A DNA stretch of 21,717 nucleotides from an uncultured Acidimicrobiaceae bacterium. Its GTDB lineage: Bacteria; Actinomycetota; Acidimicrobiia; Acidimicrobiales; Ilumatobacteraceae. Shown here one piece after another: positions 7,389-13,741 of the stretch. The notes under the pieces were generated by a model that was given only the letters and a program-made list of their open reading frames with translations, was not told where the DNA came from and made no database searches. Within the stretch, counting starts at the first letter, position 1. Each line of letters starts with the position of its first letter. The stretch is taken from assembly GCA_903919215.1 (NCBI GenBank), contig CAIXHI010000061.1, positions 1 through 21,717 on the forward strand, given 5' to 3'. Position numbers and translations under genes: made by a program.

Positions 7389-7486
7389 CGCGACTGACAA
7401 CCGATCCAGGTATCCGCTCGGTTGGTTTATAAGTGCCAGGCTAGCAGCTGGCAGGTGTGTTGGGTGGGCACACGGCGGCGGCAGCT

Positions 7487-7533
7487 TCTGGGAAGAACCC
7501 GTCCCACAACGAGCTCTGGGAAGGATCCGTCCC
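7487..7533. repeat. Imperfect 19-bp direct repeat in the rpsO-pnp gap
   Basis: The copies at 7487-7505 and 7515-7533 both start TCTGGGAAG and end CCGTCCC, differing at two central positions. The second copy forms the left arm of the 7517-7557 hairpin. The first copy can form only a short TGGGA/TCCCA hairpin. Confidence 0.6.
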
Positions 7534-7557
7534 GGAAACCGGAACTGATCCTTCCCA
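7517..7557 (-). terminator. Long near-perfect hairpin downstream of rpsO
   Basis: A 41-nt palindrome centred on 7537: an 11-bp perfect outer arm (TGGGAAGGATC/GATCCTTCCCA), one C-T mismatch, 2 bp, one C-A mismatch, 4 bp and an AAA triloop. It lies 50 bp beyond the rpsO stop. No T-tract follows, so it may be a U-less terminator, an RNA-stabilising 3' end or a double-strand RNase III substrate. Confidence 0.6.
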
Positions 7558-7607
7558 CAGCGGAGTTCAGTGGTGCGCTGGCCGCCGTTGCGGGCGGCTC
7601 GAAGGGC

Positions 7608-7862
7608 TTAGCGGCGCAGGCCGTTGGCAGCGACGATGCGGCGGTAACGCTCGATGTCGATGTTCTTCACGTAGTCGAGCATGCGGCGACGCTGACCGAC
7701 CAACTTGAGCAGACCACGACGGCTGTGGTGGTCCTTCTTGTGGGTCTTGAAGTGCTCGGTGAGGTGGTTGATGCGACCGGTGAGCAGAGCAATCTGCACT
7801 TCCGGTGAACCAGTGTCGCCCTCGTGCAGCGCGTGCTTCGCGATGATGTCCTGATCAGCCAT
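7608..7862 (-). CDS. rpsO: 30S ribosomal protein S15
   Basis: An 84-residue protein (family usually about 89) of the small-subunit platform, binding 16S rRNA helices 20-22. The conserved segments are DTGSPEVQIALLTGRINHLTEHFK and DHHSRRGLLKLVGQRRRMLDY, which carries the rRNA-binding HHSRRGLL stretch. The ATG at 7860-7862 has a GGAAGG ribosome binding site about seven bases upstream. In most bacteria it follows ribF and precedes pnp. Here pnp is downstream, but a plus-strand ABC transporter cassette separates it from ribF, so rpsO must have its own promoter in the 128-bp upstream gap. Confidence 0.98.
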   Translation of the reverse strand: MADQDIIAKHALHEGDTGSPEVQIALLTGRINHLTEHFKTHKKDHHSRRGLLKLVGQRRRMLDYVKNIDIERYRRIVAANGLRR

Positions 7863-7945
7863 TGTTCAGCCTTCCATGAGGAGGTCGCCGTGGCAGGAGA
7901 GCCACTGGCATCACATCGGAGGTTGCGCCCCGATGGACGGGCGAA

Positions 7946-7951
7946 ACGCTA
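7946..7951 (-). promoter_or_regulatory. Putative -10 box (TAGCGT) for rpsO
   Basis: TAGCGT on the minus strand lies in the 128-bp gap between the divergent rpsO and ABC ATPase genes. It would give a leader of roughly 75-80 nt containing a small GTGGC/GCCAC hairpin. No convincing -35 box is seen. Confidence 0.3.
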
Positions 7952-7977
7952 TCGGCTGCTGGGCGCAGTTGCATCTC

Positions 7978-7983
7978 TACACT
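7978..7983 (+). promoter_or_regulatory. Putative leaderless promoter -10 box (TACACT) of the ABC cassette
   Basis: TACACT ends exactly 7 nt before ATG 7991, predicting a transcript that begins at the start codon. GCAGGA before the ATG could act as a weak ribosome binding site only if transcription started further upstream. Confidence 0.5.
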
Positions 7984-7990
7984 CGCAGGA

Positions 7991-8749
7991 ATGAGTCGGA
8001 TCGTCCTACGCGACCTCACCAAACAGTTCGGTGAGCTCGCAGTCGTCGACCCACTGTCGCTCGACATCGAGGCCGGCCAGTTCGTCAGCATCATCGGCCC
8101 GTCCGGATGCGGCAAGACCACCCTCGTGCGCGTGATCGCCGGCCTCGAACCCGCCACAGGCGGTGAAGTGGAGGTCGACGGCGCAGCGCCGATCGAGGCC
8201 CGCACCCACAAACGGGTAGCGATGGTGCCCCAGCACCCCGGTCTACTGCCCTGGCGCACGGTGCGTGCGAACGCTCGACTACTGCTGGACGTCAACCGCT
8301 CCACCAACCCGGTGGACGCTGTCGCCCCCGAGACGCTGCTCGACGAAGTCGGCCTGGGCGCGTTCCTCGACGTCTTCCCGCATGAGCTGTCGGGTGGCAT
8401 GCAACAGCGCGTCGCCCTCGTGCGCGCGCTGGCGCTCCACGCTCCCCTGCTCGTGATGGACGAGCCGTTCGCAGCACTCGACGAGATCACACGCGCCGAG
8501 ATGCGCGTGATGTTGAACCGGCTGGTGGAGGGCAAGGGCGTCACCGTTCTGTTCGTCACCCACAGCATCACCGAGGCTGTCGCACTCAGCGACCGGGTGC
8601 TCGTCAGCAGTCCGCGGCCGACCCGCCTCGTTGCCGACATCGCCATCGACCTGGATCGGCCACGCAGCGCCGACGTCGAGGACGACCCCCGTTTCGTCGA
8701 ACTGTGCGCCGAGGTGCGCCATGCGCTGCATCGCGGGATGAACGCATGA
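7991..8749 (+). CDS. ABC importer ATP-binding protein (SsuB/TauB/ThiZ type)
   Basis: A 252-residue nucleotide-binding subunit. Walker A is GPSGCGKTT (residues 36-44), the Q-loop region is MVPQHPGLLPW, the ABC signature LSGGMQQR lies near 133-140, Walker B LLVMDEP near 153-158, and the switch His is in FVTHSITEAV. The VPQHPGLLPW and SGGMQQRVALVRAL segments are typical of the nitrate/sulfonate/taurine and HMP-type importers. It energises uptake at the inner face of the membrane. Its stop overlaps the permease start (ATGA at 8746-8749), so the two are coupled. It starts a plus-strand operon of three or four genes in a predominantly minus-strand cluster. Substrate class cannot be read from the ATPase. 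Confidence 0.93.
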   Translation: MSRIVLRDLTKQFGELAVVDPLSLDIEAGQFVSIIGPSGCGKTTLVRVIAGLEPATGGEVEVDGAAPIEARTHKRVAMVPQHPGLLPWRTVRANARLLLDVNRSTNPVDAVAPETLLDEVGLGAFLDVFPHELSGGMQQRVALVRALALHAPLLVMDEPFAALDEITRAEMRVMLNRLVEGKGVTVLFVTHSITEAVALSDRVLVSSPRPTRLVADIAIDLDRPRSADVEDDPRFVELCAEVRHALHRGMNA

Positions 8750-9510
8750 ACAAGCGCCTGCTCGCCCCCGTTGTCGGCATCCTGGTCTTCCTCGGCGCAT
8801 GGGAGCTGCTGGTGCGCGCCGGGAACGTCAGGCCGTTTGTTCTGCGGGCCCCGTCGCGCATTGTGCGGTATCTGGCCCAGCATCCGAGTGGTTACGCCAG
8901 CGCTGCGTGGGTCACCATCCAACACGCCGCCATTGGCACGATCATCGCCCTGCTGGTCGCCCTGCTGCTCGGCTCGGCGATGGCCGCCTCCGAATTCTTC
9001 GAACACGCGGCGCAGCCGGTGCTGACGCTGTTGCAGGTCACGCCGTTCGTCGCCTACATCGCCTCGGTGGTGCTCTGGATCGGCTCTGGCACCAAGCCGG
9101 CGTTGTTCATCGTCGCCCTCGTATGCATGCCGGCGTTCACGTTCGCCACGGTCGACGGCATGCGCAGCGCCGACCCGGCCACACGCGAACTGCTGGCCTC
9201 CGTCGATGCCAACCGCTGGGAAGTGCTGTGGCGGCTGCGACTTCCCTCAGCCATGCCGTCGCTGTTCACGACCGCCCGCTACAACGTCGGCCTCGCGCTG
9301 ATCGCCGCCTACTTGGTGGAGGGCGGCAACTACGCCGCGCAAGGCCTCGGGTTCGTCGGCAAGCGCGCCGCCGCGTTGAACCAAGGCGACGCGCTGTGGG
9401 CCGCCATCTTCACGATGGCGCTGCTGGGCACGATTTCGTTGGTGCTGCTGTCGCTGTTGCAGCGGGTGGCGATGCGTTGGCACGTCTCGCAGCGCCGCCA
9501 ACTACGGTGA
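8746..9510 (+). CDS. ABC importer permease (SsuC/TauC/ThiX type, BPD_transp_1)
   Basis: A 254-residue inner-membrane permease with about six hydrophobic segments, the first at residues 6-24 (LAPVVGILVFLGAWELLV). The cytoplasmic coupling (EAA) loop is ELLASVDANRWEVLWRLRLP, in the expected place; the usual Gly of the EAA motif is Asp here. The ATG at 8746 overlaps the ATPase stop by ATGA. An upstream ATG at 8704 in the same frame would run inside the ATPase gene and is rejected. The CM/VOC fusion gene follows after 5 bp, so it is very probably co-transcribed. The family imports small organic molecules such as sulfonates, nitrate, thiamine precursors or riboflavin. Confidence 0.93.
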   Translation: MNKRLLAPVVGILVFLGAWELLVRAGNVRPFVLRAPSRIVRYLAQHPSGYASAAWVTIQHAAIGTIIALLVALLLGSAMAASEFFEHAAQPVLTLLQVTPFVAYIASVVLWIGSGTKPALFIVALVCMPAFTFATVDGMRSADPATRELLASVDANRWEVLWRLRLPSAMPSLFTTARYNVGLALIAAYLVEGGNYAAQGLGFVGKRAAALNQGDALWAAIFTMALLGTISLVLLSLLQRVAMRWHVSQRRQLR

Positions 9511-9515
9511 ACCCG

Positions 9516-10313
9516 ATGTCAACGCCCGAGCCACCCCGCCCCGAACTCGCCGGACTGCGCACCCGCATCGATCAACTCGATGCGGCCCTCATCGCGATCG
9601 TCGCCGAGCGTCTCGCTGTGTGCCGGGAAGTTGCTGCTGTCAAACAGGGCAGTGACACACCGGTCATCCAACCGGCGCGCGTGCGGGATGTCGTCACGTC
9701 TCGTCGCCAGCAGGCCATCGAGGCCGGGGTCGATGCCGACTTCGCCGAGCAACTGTTCCGCGTGCTCCTCACCGAGACCCACCGCATCGAGGTGGCAGGC
9801 CACCGCCCCGACCCGGCCCCGGACAAACTGGCGGCCGCTGGTGAACGCTCGGGGCTGGACACGGTGGCGAGCCGTGTCGATCACATCGTCATCGCCGTGC
9901 ACGATCTCCGCGCCGCCACCGACTCGCTGGTGCAGCGCTTCGGCTTCCACGAGGTGTCGCTTGCCGACCCGCGCCCCGGCATCGCGGCCCTGGCTGCCGG
10001 CGGCGTCACGTTCGTGTTCGTCGGCCCTGAAGCCTCCGCCTCTGTGGCCGCCTATCTCGCCGACCACGGCGCCGGGGTGCAGCACGTCTCCATCGAGGTC
10101 CTCAATGCTGGCTATGCCCGGGCGTGCCTGGACAGCAGCGGTGCGCCGCTGCTCACCGAGGTGGCCGTCGATGCCGACGGTCACGAACAGTTCTTCGCTG
10201 CCGACGACCCGGCCGCCGGAGTCCAGCTGGGTTTCATCTCCCGAATCGGCCACCGCGTGGGGGTGGGTACTGAAAACGTACTGACCATGTTCGATGCGAT
10301 GGTGCGCCGCTAG
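9516..10313 (+). CDS. Fusion of chorismate-mutase-like (AroQ/PchB fold) and HPPD-like VOC domains
   Basis: A 265-residue soluble protein. Residues 11-95 are an AroQ-type helical domain. Aligned by eye to E. coli chorismate mutase, Arg15, Arg32, Lys43 and Arg55 match Arg11, Arg28, Lys39 and Arg51, but Asp48 becomes Gln52, Glu52 becomes Val56 and Gln88 becomes Glu92. The segment VIQPARVRDVV resembles the isochorismate-pyruvate lyase PchB more than mutases. Residues 118-265 are a VOC domain like the C-terminal catalytic half of 4-hydroxyphenylpyruvate dioxygenase: DHIVIAV (His123), FGF, GAGVQHVSIEV (His190) and a GVGTENVLTMFDAM ending like GFGxGNFxxLFEAI. The third iron ligand, a Glu in HPPD, aligns with Gly239. 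It starts 5 bp after the permease stop. An aromatic substrate is likely, the reaction unknown. Domain calls are firm, activity is inferred. Confidence 0.82.
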   Translation: MSTPEPPRPELAGLRTRIDQLDAALIAIVAERLAVCREVAAVKQGSDTPVIQPARVRDVVTSRRQQAIEAGVDADFAEQLFRVLLTETHRIEVAGHRPDPAPDKLAAAGERSGLDTVASRVDHIVIAVHDLRAATDSLVQRFGFHEVSLADPRPGIAALAAGGVTFVFVGPEASASVAAYLADHGAGVQHVSIEVLNAGYARACLDSSGAPLLTEVAVDADGHEQFFAADDPAAGVQLGFISRIGHRVGVGTENVLTMFDAMVRR

Positions 10314-10316
10314 CCT
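10311..10316 (+). promoter_or_regulatory. Putative -10 box (TAGCCT) overlapping a stop codon, for the binding-protein gene
   Basis: TAGCCT ends 6 nt before ATG 10323. Its first three bases are the TAG stop of the fusion gene. There is no Shine-Dalgarno before the ATG, so the binding-protein gene could be transcribed on its own as a leaderless message. Confidence 0.45.
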
Positions 10317-10322
10317 CGTCGC

Positions 10323-11474
10323 ATGTTGCGTCGAAATGCCGTTGCGTTGTCCATCTCCGTTCTCACTCTGCTCACCGCCTGCGGAGGGGACGACAAGGTC
10401 ATCGGCAGCCCCGATCCCACGTCCGATGGTTCCACACCGTCAGCGGTGATACCTGCTGTCACTGCCGACGCGCCCTTCCCAGCAGCGCGCTGCGAAGCGA
10501 ACAAGGCCGCTGGCGTCATCACCTACCTGTCCAGCTTCGACTTCGCGGCCACGGCCTCGATCGTCGACGTGGTGATGGCCAGCGCTGCCAGCTACTACGA
10601 CGCGCTGTGCCTCAACGTCGTCTACAAGCCCAGCTTCTCGGTGGACAACTACCCACTGGTGGCCGCCAACGAAGTGCAGTTCTCGTCCGGCGGATCGTTC
10701 AGCGAGATGGTCGACTTCGCCGGCGCGAACGACGCCGGGTTCGTCGCCCTCGCGGTCGAGGGTCGCACCGGGATCGACACGCTCATCACCAAGGACGGCG
10801 CAGTGCCCACGCTCCCCGACATCAAGGGCAAGAAAATCGGCGTCAAGGGCGCACTCACCCCATCGGTGAAAGCCATGCTCGCCAAGGCGGGTCTCATCGA
10901 GGGCACCGACTACGAGACCGTGCTGCTCGACGGGTTCGACCCCACCGTGCATATCGAGGTACCCGACATCGTCGGCTTCCCCGGTTACAAGAGCAACGAA
11001 CCCAACCAGCTCACCGCCGCTGGCATCAAGTTCAAGGCCTACGATCCGGCCGACTCCGGTATCCCAGGCAGCTTCGGCATCCTCTACACGAATCAGCAGT
11101 TCCTGACTGAACACCCCACCGCAGCGCAGGACTTCATGCGCGCCACCATGCGCGGTCTGGCCGATGCGCTCGCCGATCCCACGCTGGCTGCCACCACCTG
11201 TGTCGAGGTCATGAACTCGCTCGGCAACACACTGCACCTTTCGGCCGACGGCGAGATGGCTCGCTGGAAGGTCGAGTCGAAACTCGTCGCCGGCAGCGCA
11301 ACCACCGATGCTCCTCTGGGTCTGCCACTCATCGATCAGCTCACTGCCGAGGTCACCGCCTACGCAGCAATTGGCCTGTTCAACGGGCTGGTTCCCGAGA
11401 TCGACACACTCGTCGACGCCAGCGTGTTGGCCGGGATCTACGACAAGGGCACGCTGATCTGGCCCAAAGCCTGA
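10323..11474 (+). CDS. ABC importer substrate-binding lipoprotein (NMT1/THI5-like)
   Basis: A 383-residue lipoprotein with lipobox LTAC (Cys20) and a Ser/Thr/Pro-rich linker to about residue 45. The two-lobed binding fold follows. FVALAVEGRTGIDTLITKDG, then LPDIKGKKIGVKG, is the family's hinge region (SsuA/ThiY/NMT1). The segment YKSNEPNQL, then FKAYDPADSGIPGSFGILYTN, resembles ThiY- and RibY-type binding proteins for pyrimidines or flavins more than sulfonate binders, though this is recalled, not aligned. It delivers its ligand to the permease at 8746-9510. The gene ends one base before the stop of the convergent ribF. Assigning it to this transporter is nearly certain from context; the ligand is unknown. 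Confidence 0.88.
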   Translation: MLRRNAVALSISVLTLLTACGGDDKVIGSPDPTSDGSTPSAVIPAVTADAPFPAARCEANKAAGVITYLSSFDFAATASIVDVVMASAASYYDALCLNVVYKPSFSVDNYPLVAANEVQFSSGGSFSEMVDFAGANDAGFVALAVEGRTGIDTLITKDGAVPTLPDIKGKKIGVKGALTPSVKAMLAKAGLIEGTDYETVLLDGFDPTVHIEVPDIVGFPGYKSNEPNQLTAAGIKFKAYDPADSGIPGSFGILYTNQQFLTEHPTAAQDFMRATMRGLADALADPTLAATTCVEVMNSLGNTLHLSADGEMARWKVESKLVAGSATTDAPLGLPLIDQLTAEVTAYAAIGLFNGLVPEIDTLVDASVLAGIYDKGTLIWPKA

Positions 11475-11475
11475 G

Positions 11476-12420
11476 TCAGGCGCCCACGACGGTGCGGGCG
11501 TGCTCGATGTCGTTCTTCAACTGACCCTTCAACGCCTCGATGCCGTCGAACTTGCGCTCACTGCGCAGGAAGTTCGTGAACTGCACACGTGCCGGCTCGT
11601 CGTACAGATCACCGGCGAAGTCGATGAGGTGCGCCTCCAGCAGCGATGTCTCGGCGTGCTCATAGAACGTGGGTCGACGCCCGAGGTTCATCGCGCACGC
11701 GTGGCGGCTGCCATCGGGTCGGAAGTACCAGCCGGCATACACGCCGTCGGCCGGGAGGCACGTGCTGGTGGCCACTTCGACATTGGCGGTGGGAAACCCC
11801 AACAGGCGTCCGCGCTGATCGCCCAGGCGCACAATCCCTCGGGCCTCGAACGGATGGCCCAACATCCGCTTTGCCAGCTCGACCTGCCCACCGGCCATTG
11901 CTCGGCGAATGGCAGTGGAGCTGATTGGTTCGTCGGGGCCGTCAGTGCGCGGCACCAGCGTCATCCCCTCGACCTCGAAGTCGTTGGCGGCACCGAGTTC
12001 GCGAAGCGTGGCGACACTGCCGCCACGATTGCGCCCGAAGTGAAAATCGTCGCCCACCACGACCTGTGAGGCGCAGAGACAATCGACGAGCACTCGCTGT
12101 GCGAACGCCATCGGTTCTTCCTGCGACTGCGTCTGATCGAAGTTCACGACCACCGTGGCATCGACGCCGGTGGCTGCCAGCAACTCCAACTTCTGGTCGA
12201 GATCGGTCAGCAGGCGCGGTGCCGACTCTGGCCGCACGACCGATGCCGGATGACGATCAAAGGTCACCACCACAGAGCGCGCGCCGGTCTCGGCTGCACG
12301 ACGACGAACCTCGGCGATGACGGCCTGATGGCCGAGATGCACTCCGTCGTAGGCGCCGATGCTGATGACCGAACGCTGCCCCGGGAAGGGTTGCGTGGAG
12401 AGATCGGTGACGATGAGCAC
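11476..12420 (-). CDS. ribF: Bifunctional riboflavin kinase/FAD synthetase
   Basis: A 314-residue enzyme that phosphorylates riboflavin to FMN and adenylylates it to FAD. The N-terminal nucleotidyltransferase domain has GAYDGVHLGH (residues 22-31, the HxGH motif) and ISSTAIR near 165-171. The C-terminal kinase domain (about 185-310) has GFPTANV and the MNLGRRPTF segment. The start is GTG 12418-12420; a TAACGT box lies 8 nt upstream and there is no Shine-Dalgarno. The truB stop is 28 bp upstream, as in the usual truB-ribF order. The neighbouring rpsO is displaced by the ABC cassette, whose binding-protein gene converges with a one-base gap. Confidence 0.96.
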   Translation of the reverse strand: MLIVTDLSTQPFPGQRSVISIGAYDGVHLGHQAVIAEVRRRAAETGARSVVVTFDRHPASVVRPESAPRLLTDLDQKLELLAATGVDATVVVNFDQTQSQEEPMAFAQRVLVDCLCASQVVVGDDFHFGRNRGGSVATLRELGAANDFEVEGMTLVPRTDGPDEPISSTAIRRAMAGGQVELAKRMLGHPFEARGIVRLGDQRGRLLGFPTANVEVATSTCLPADGVYAGWYFRPDGSRHACAMNLGRRPTFYEHAETSLLEAHLIDFAGDLYDEPARVQFTNFLRSERKFDGIEALKGQLKNDIEHARTVVGA

Positions 12421-12428
12421 GATAAGAA

Positions 12429-12434
12429 ACGTTA
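12429..12434 (-). promoter_or_regulatory. Putative -10 box (TAACGT) of ribF
   Basis: TAACGT on the minus strand is followed by 8 nt and the GTG start of ribF, within the 28-bp truB-ribF gap. It suggests that ribF can be transcribed separately from truB. The spacing is one base longer than for the best leaderless candidates. Confidence 0.35.
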
Positions 12435-12448
12435 GCCGTACGACTCGT

Positions 12449-13327
12449 TCAGGCCACTACGACGGCGGGCTTGGCGGCATCAGCACCGAACGATTCATAC
12501 ATCGCCAACAGAACGCCGTCGGGACCGAGCACTGCCCACGGACCATCGCCATGCATACCGGCCCGGACCCGATCGAGCACACGCCCATTCCCGACCAACG
12601 CTGCGGCAGCGGCATCGACCGTCACCTGTGGGTAGTCGCGCACGGCAACTGGAAGCGGGAGCAACAGCACATCGTCGGGGTCGGCTGATTCGGCCACGGT
12701 GAAGCTGCCGACCGCAGTGCGGCGCAGGTTGCGCAGGTGCGCACCGCCTCCGCACAGCCGGCCCAGGTCGTCGGCCAGCGTGCGAATGTAGGTGCCCTTG
12801 GAGCAGTGCACTTCGGCGCGGTACACCATCGGGTCGGCGGTGGGTTCGATGTCGAAGTGGTACACCGTGACGGGCCGCGGCGCGCGCTCAACCTCAATGC
12901 CCTCTCGGGCGAGTTCGTGCAACCGCTTACCGTCGATCTTCACCGCACTCACCATCGGCGGGATCTGATGGATCGCCCCGGTGAGATGCTGGACCACCAT
13001 CGCGCGCACGGTGTCAGCAGCGAGACCGTCCATGTCGAACGTACCCGTCACGACACCTGTGGAGTCGAGCGAATCGGTGGTGCTGCCGAACACAATCTCG
13101 GCCGTGTACGTCTTGCCGAGGTCGGTGAGGAACCGCAACAAGCGTGTGGCCTTGCCGACCCCCACGAGCAGCACGCCCGTGGCATCCGGATCGAGCGTGC
13201 CTGCATGCCCGACCTGACGCTCACCGAACTTACGGCGCAGCATCGCGACGACGTCGTGGCTGGTGACGCCGGACGGCTTGTCGACCACGGCGAGGCCGTG
13301 GGTCGTGGGCGGCTTACGATTCGCCAT
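12449..13327 (-). CDS. truB: tRNA pseudouridine-55 synthase
   Basis: A 292-residue enzyme that converts U55 of the T-loop of tRNAs to pseudouridine. The catalytic motif GHAGTLDPDATGVLLVG holds the nucleophile Asp46. Further family motifs are KPSGVTSHDVV at the N-terminus, QIPPMVSAVKIDGKRLHELAREG in the middle and CSKGTYIRTLADDLG. A PUA-like C-terminal region is short, as in many actinobacteria. The ATG at 13325-13327 overlaps the end of rbfA by 14 bp, so the two are translationally coupled. The order rbfA-truB-ribF is the conserved one. Confidence 0.96.
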   Translation of the reverse strand: MANRKPPTTHGLAVVDKPSGVTSHDVVAMLRRKFGERQVGHAGTLDPDATGVLLVGVGKATRLLRFLTDLGKTYTAEIVFGSTTDSLDSTGVVTGTFDMDGLAADTVRAMVVQHLTGAIHQIPPMVSAVKIDGKRLHELAREGIEVERAPRPVTVYHFDIEPTADPMVYRAEVHCSKGTYIRTLADDLGRLCGGGAHLRNLRRTAVGSFTVAESADPDDVLLLPLPVAVRDYPQVTVDAAAAALVGNGRVLDRVRAGMHGDGPWAVLGPDGVLLAMYESFGADAAKPAVVVA

Positions 13328-13730
13328 CGTGCTCGGGGTCTACGGGACGCACCGGCAACGTGCCCTCATCGTGGAGAATCTCCTCGATGCGCAGCGCAGA
13401 ACGGATTGCGGTGTCGGGCTTGAACGACAAGATCGGCGTCTTCTTCGAGCGGATCTGCTTGCCGACGGCGCTCTGCAGGCGAACACGGTGCGCGCCCAGG
13501 GCGGCCACGATGTCGGCGTCGGCGTCCTCGCCGAACAACGAATCGAAATGGATGATCGCGCGGTTCATCTCCGGGTCGACGTCGACCGCAGTAACGGTGA
13601 CCAGCGACAGTCGCTCGTCATCGATACGCGTCAGTTCCTCGGCGATGACTTCCCGTAGCGAGGTACTGAGGCGCGCTTCGCGCGGGTAGCGGTGTTGGCT
13701 GGGTGCAGCGGGGCGGCGGGGCTTGCTCAC
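13314..13730 (-). CDS. rbfA: Ribosome-binding factor A
   Basis: A 138-residue KH-fold protein needed for late maturation of the 30S subunit and 16S rRNA 5' end. Recognisable segments are RLSTSLREVIAEELTRIDDERL (residues 20-41), VTVTAVDVDPEMNRAIIHF and PILSFKPDTAIRSALRIEEIL. GTG 13728-13730 is taken as the start because AGGACA lies six or seven bases upstream and it gives a family-like Ser/Lys/Arg/Pro N-terminus. The open frame extends further upstream, but into the preceding DsbA-like gene. The start is 11 bp after that gene's stop, and the end overlaps truB. Confidence 0.94.
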   Translation of the reverse strand: MSKPRRPAAPSQHRYPREARLSTSLREVIAEELTRIDDERLSLVTVTAVDVDPEMNRAIIHFDSLFGEDADADIVAALGAHRVRLQSAVGKQIRSKKTPILSFKPDTAIRSALRIEEILHDEGTLPVRPVDPEHDGES

Positions 13731-13741
13731 GTCATGTCCTG

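Larger units (their letters stand above)
7276..7607 (-). promoter_or_regulatory. rpsO-pnp intergenic region with structured pnp leader
   Basis: This 332-bp stretch holds no credible gene. Read on the minus strand from rpsO, it contains a 41-nt hairpin (7517-7557), a smaller GCCAG/CTGGC hairpin (7434-7453), an AT-rich patch TTATAA near 7427-7432 with a TAGCCT box at 7438-7443 that could be a pnp promoter, interlocking inverted repeats at 7332-7388, and the pnp Shine-Dalgarno near 7282-7289. In E. coli the rpsO-pnp gap carries an attenuating hairpin and an RNase III site through which PNPase controls its own level. A similar role here is inferred from position only. Confidence 0.5.

Noticed and set aside
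7425..7450. Sigma-54 type promoter (TGGCAC) in the pnp leader
   Set aside because: TGGCAC is present on the minus strand, but the required GC element at the right distance is missing, and actinobacteria generally lack sigma-54.
7863..7945. S15 autoregulatory RNA element in the rpsO leader
   Set aside because: Only a 5-bp GTGGC/GCCAC hairpin is visible. That is not enough to claim a known S15-binding motif.
7863..7990. FMN or thiamine riboswitch upstream of the ABC cassette
   Set aside because: The gap is short, no conserved riboswitch core was recognised, and the -10 box 7 nt before the ATG leaves no room for an RNA leader.
8799..9515. Upstream extension of the fusion-protein frame through the permease gene
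   Set aside because: The extension is an out-of-frame reading of the permease. The AroQ domain begins right after ATG 9516, so no third domain is added.
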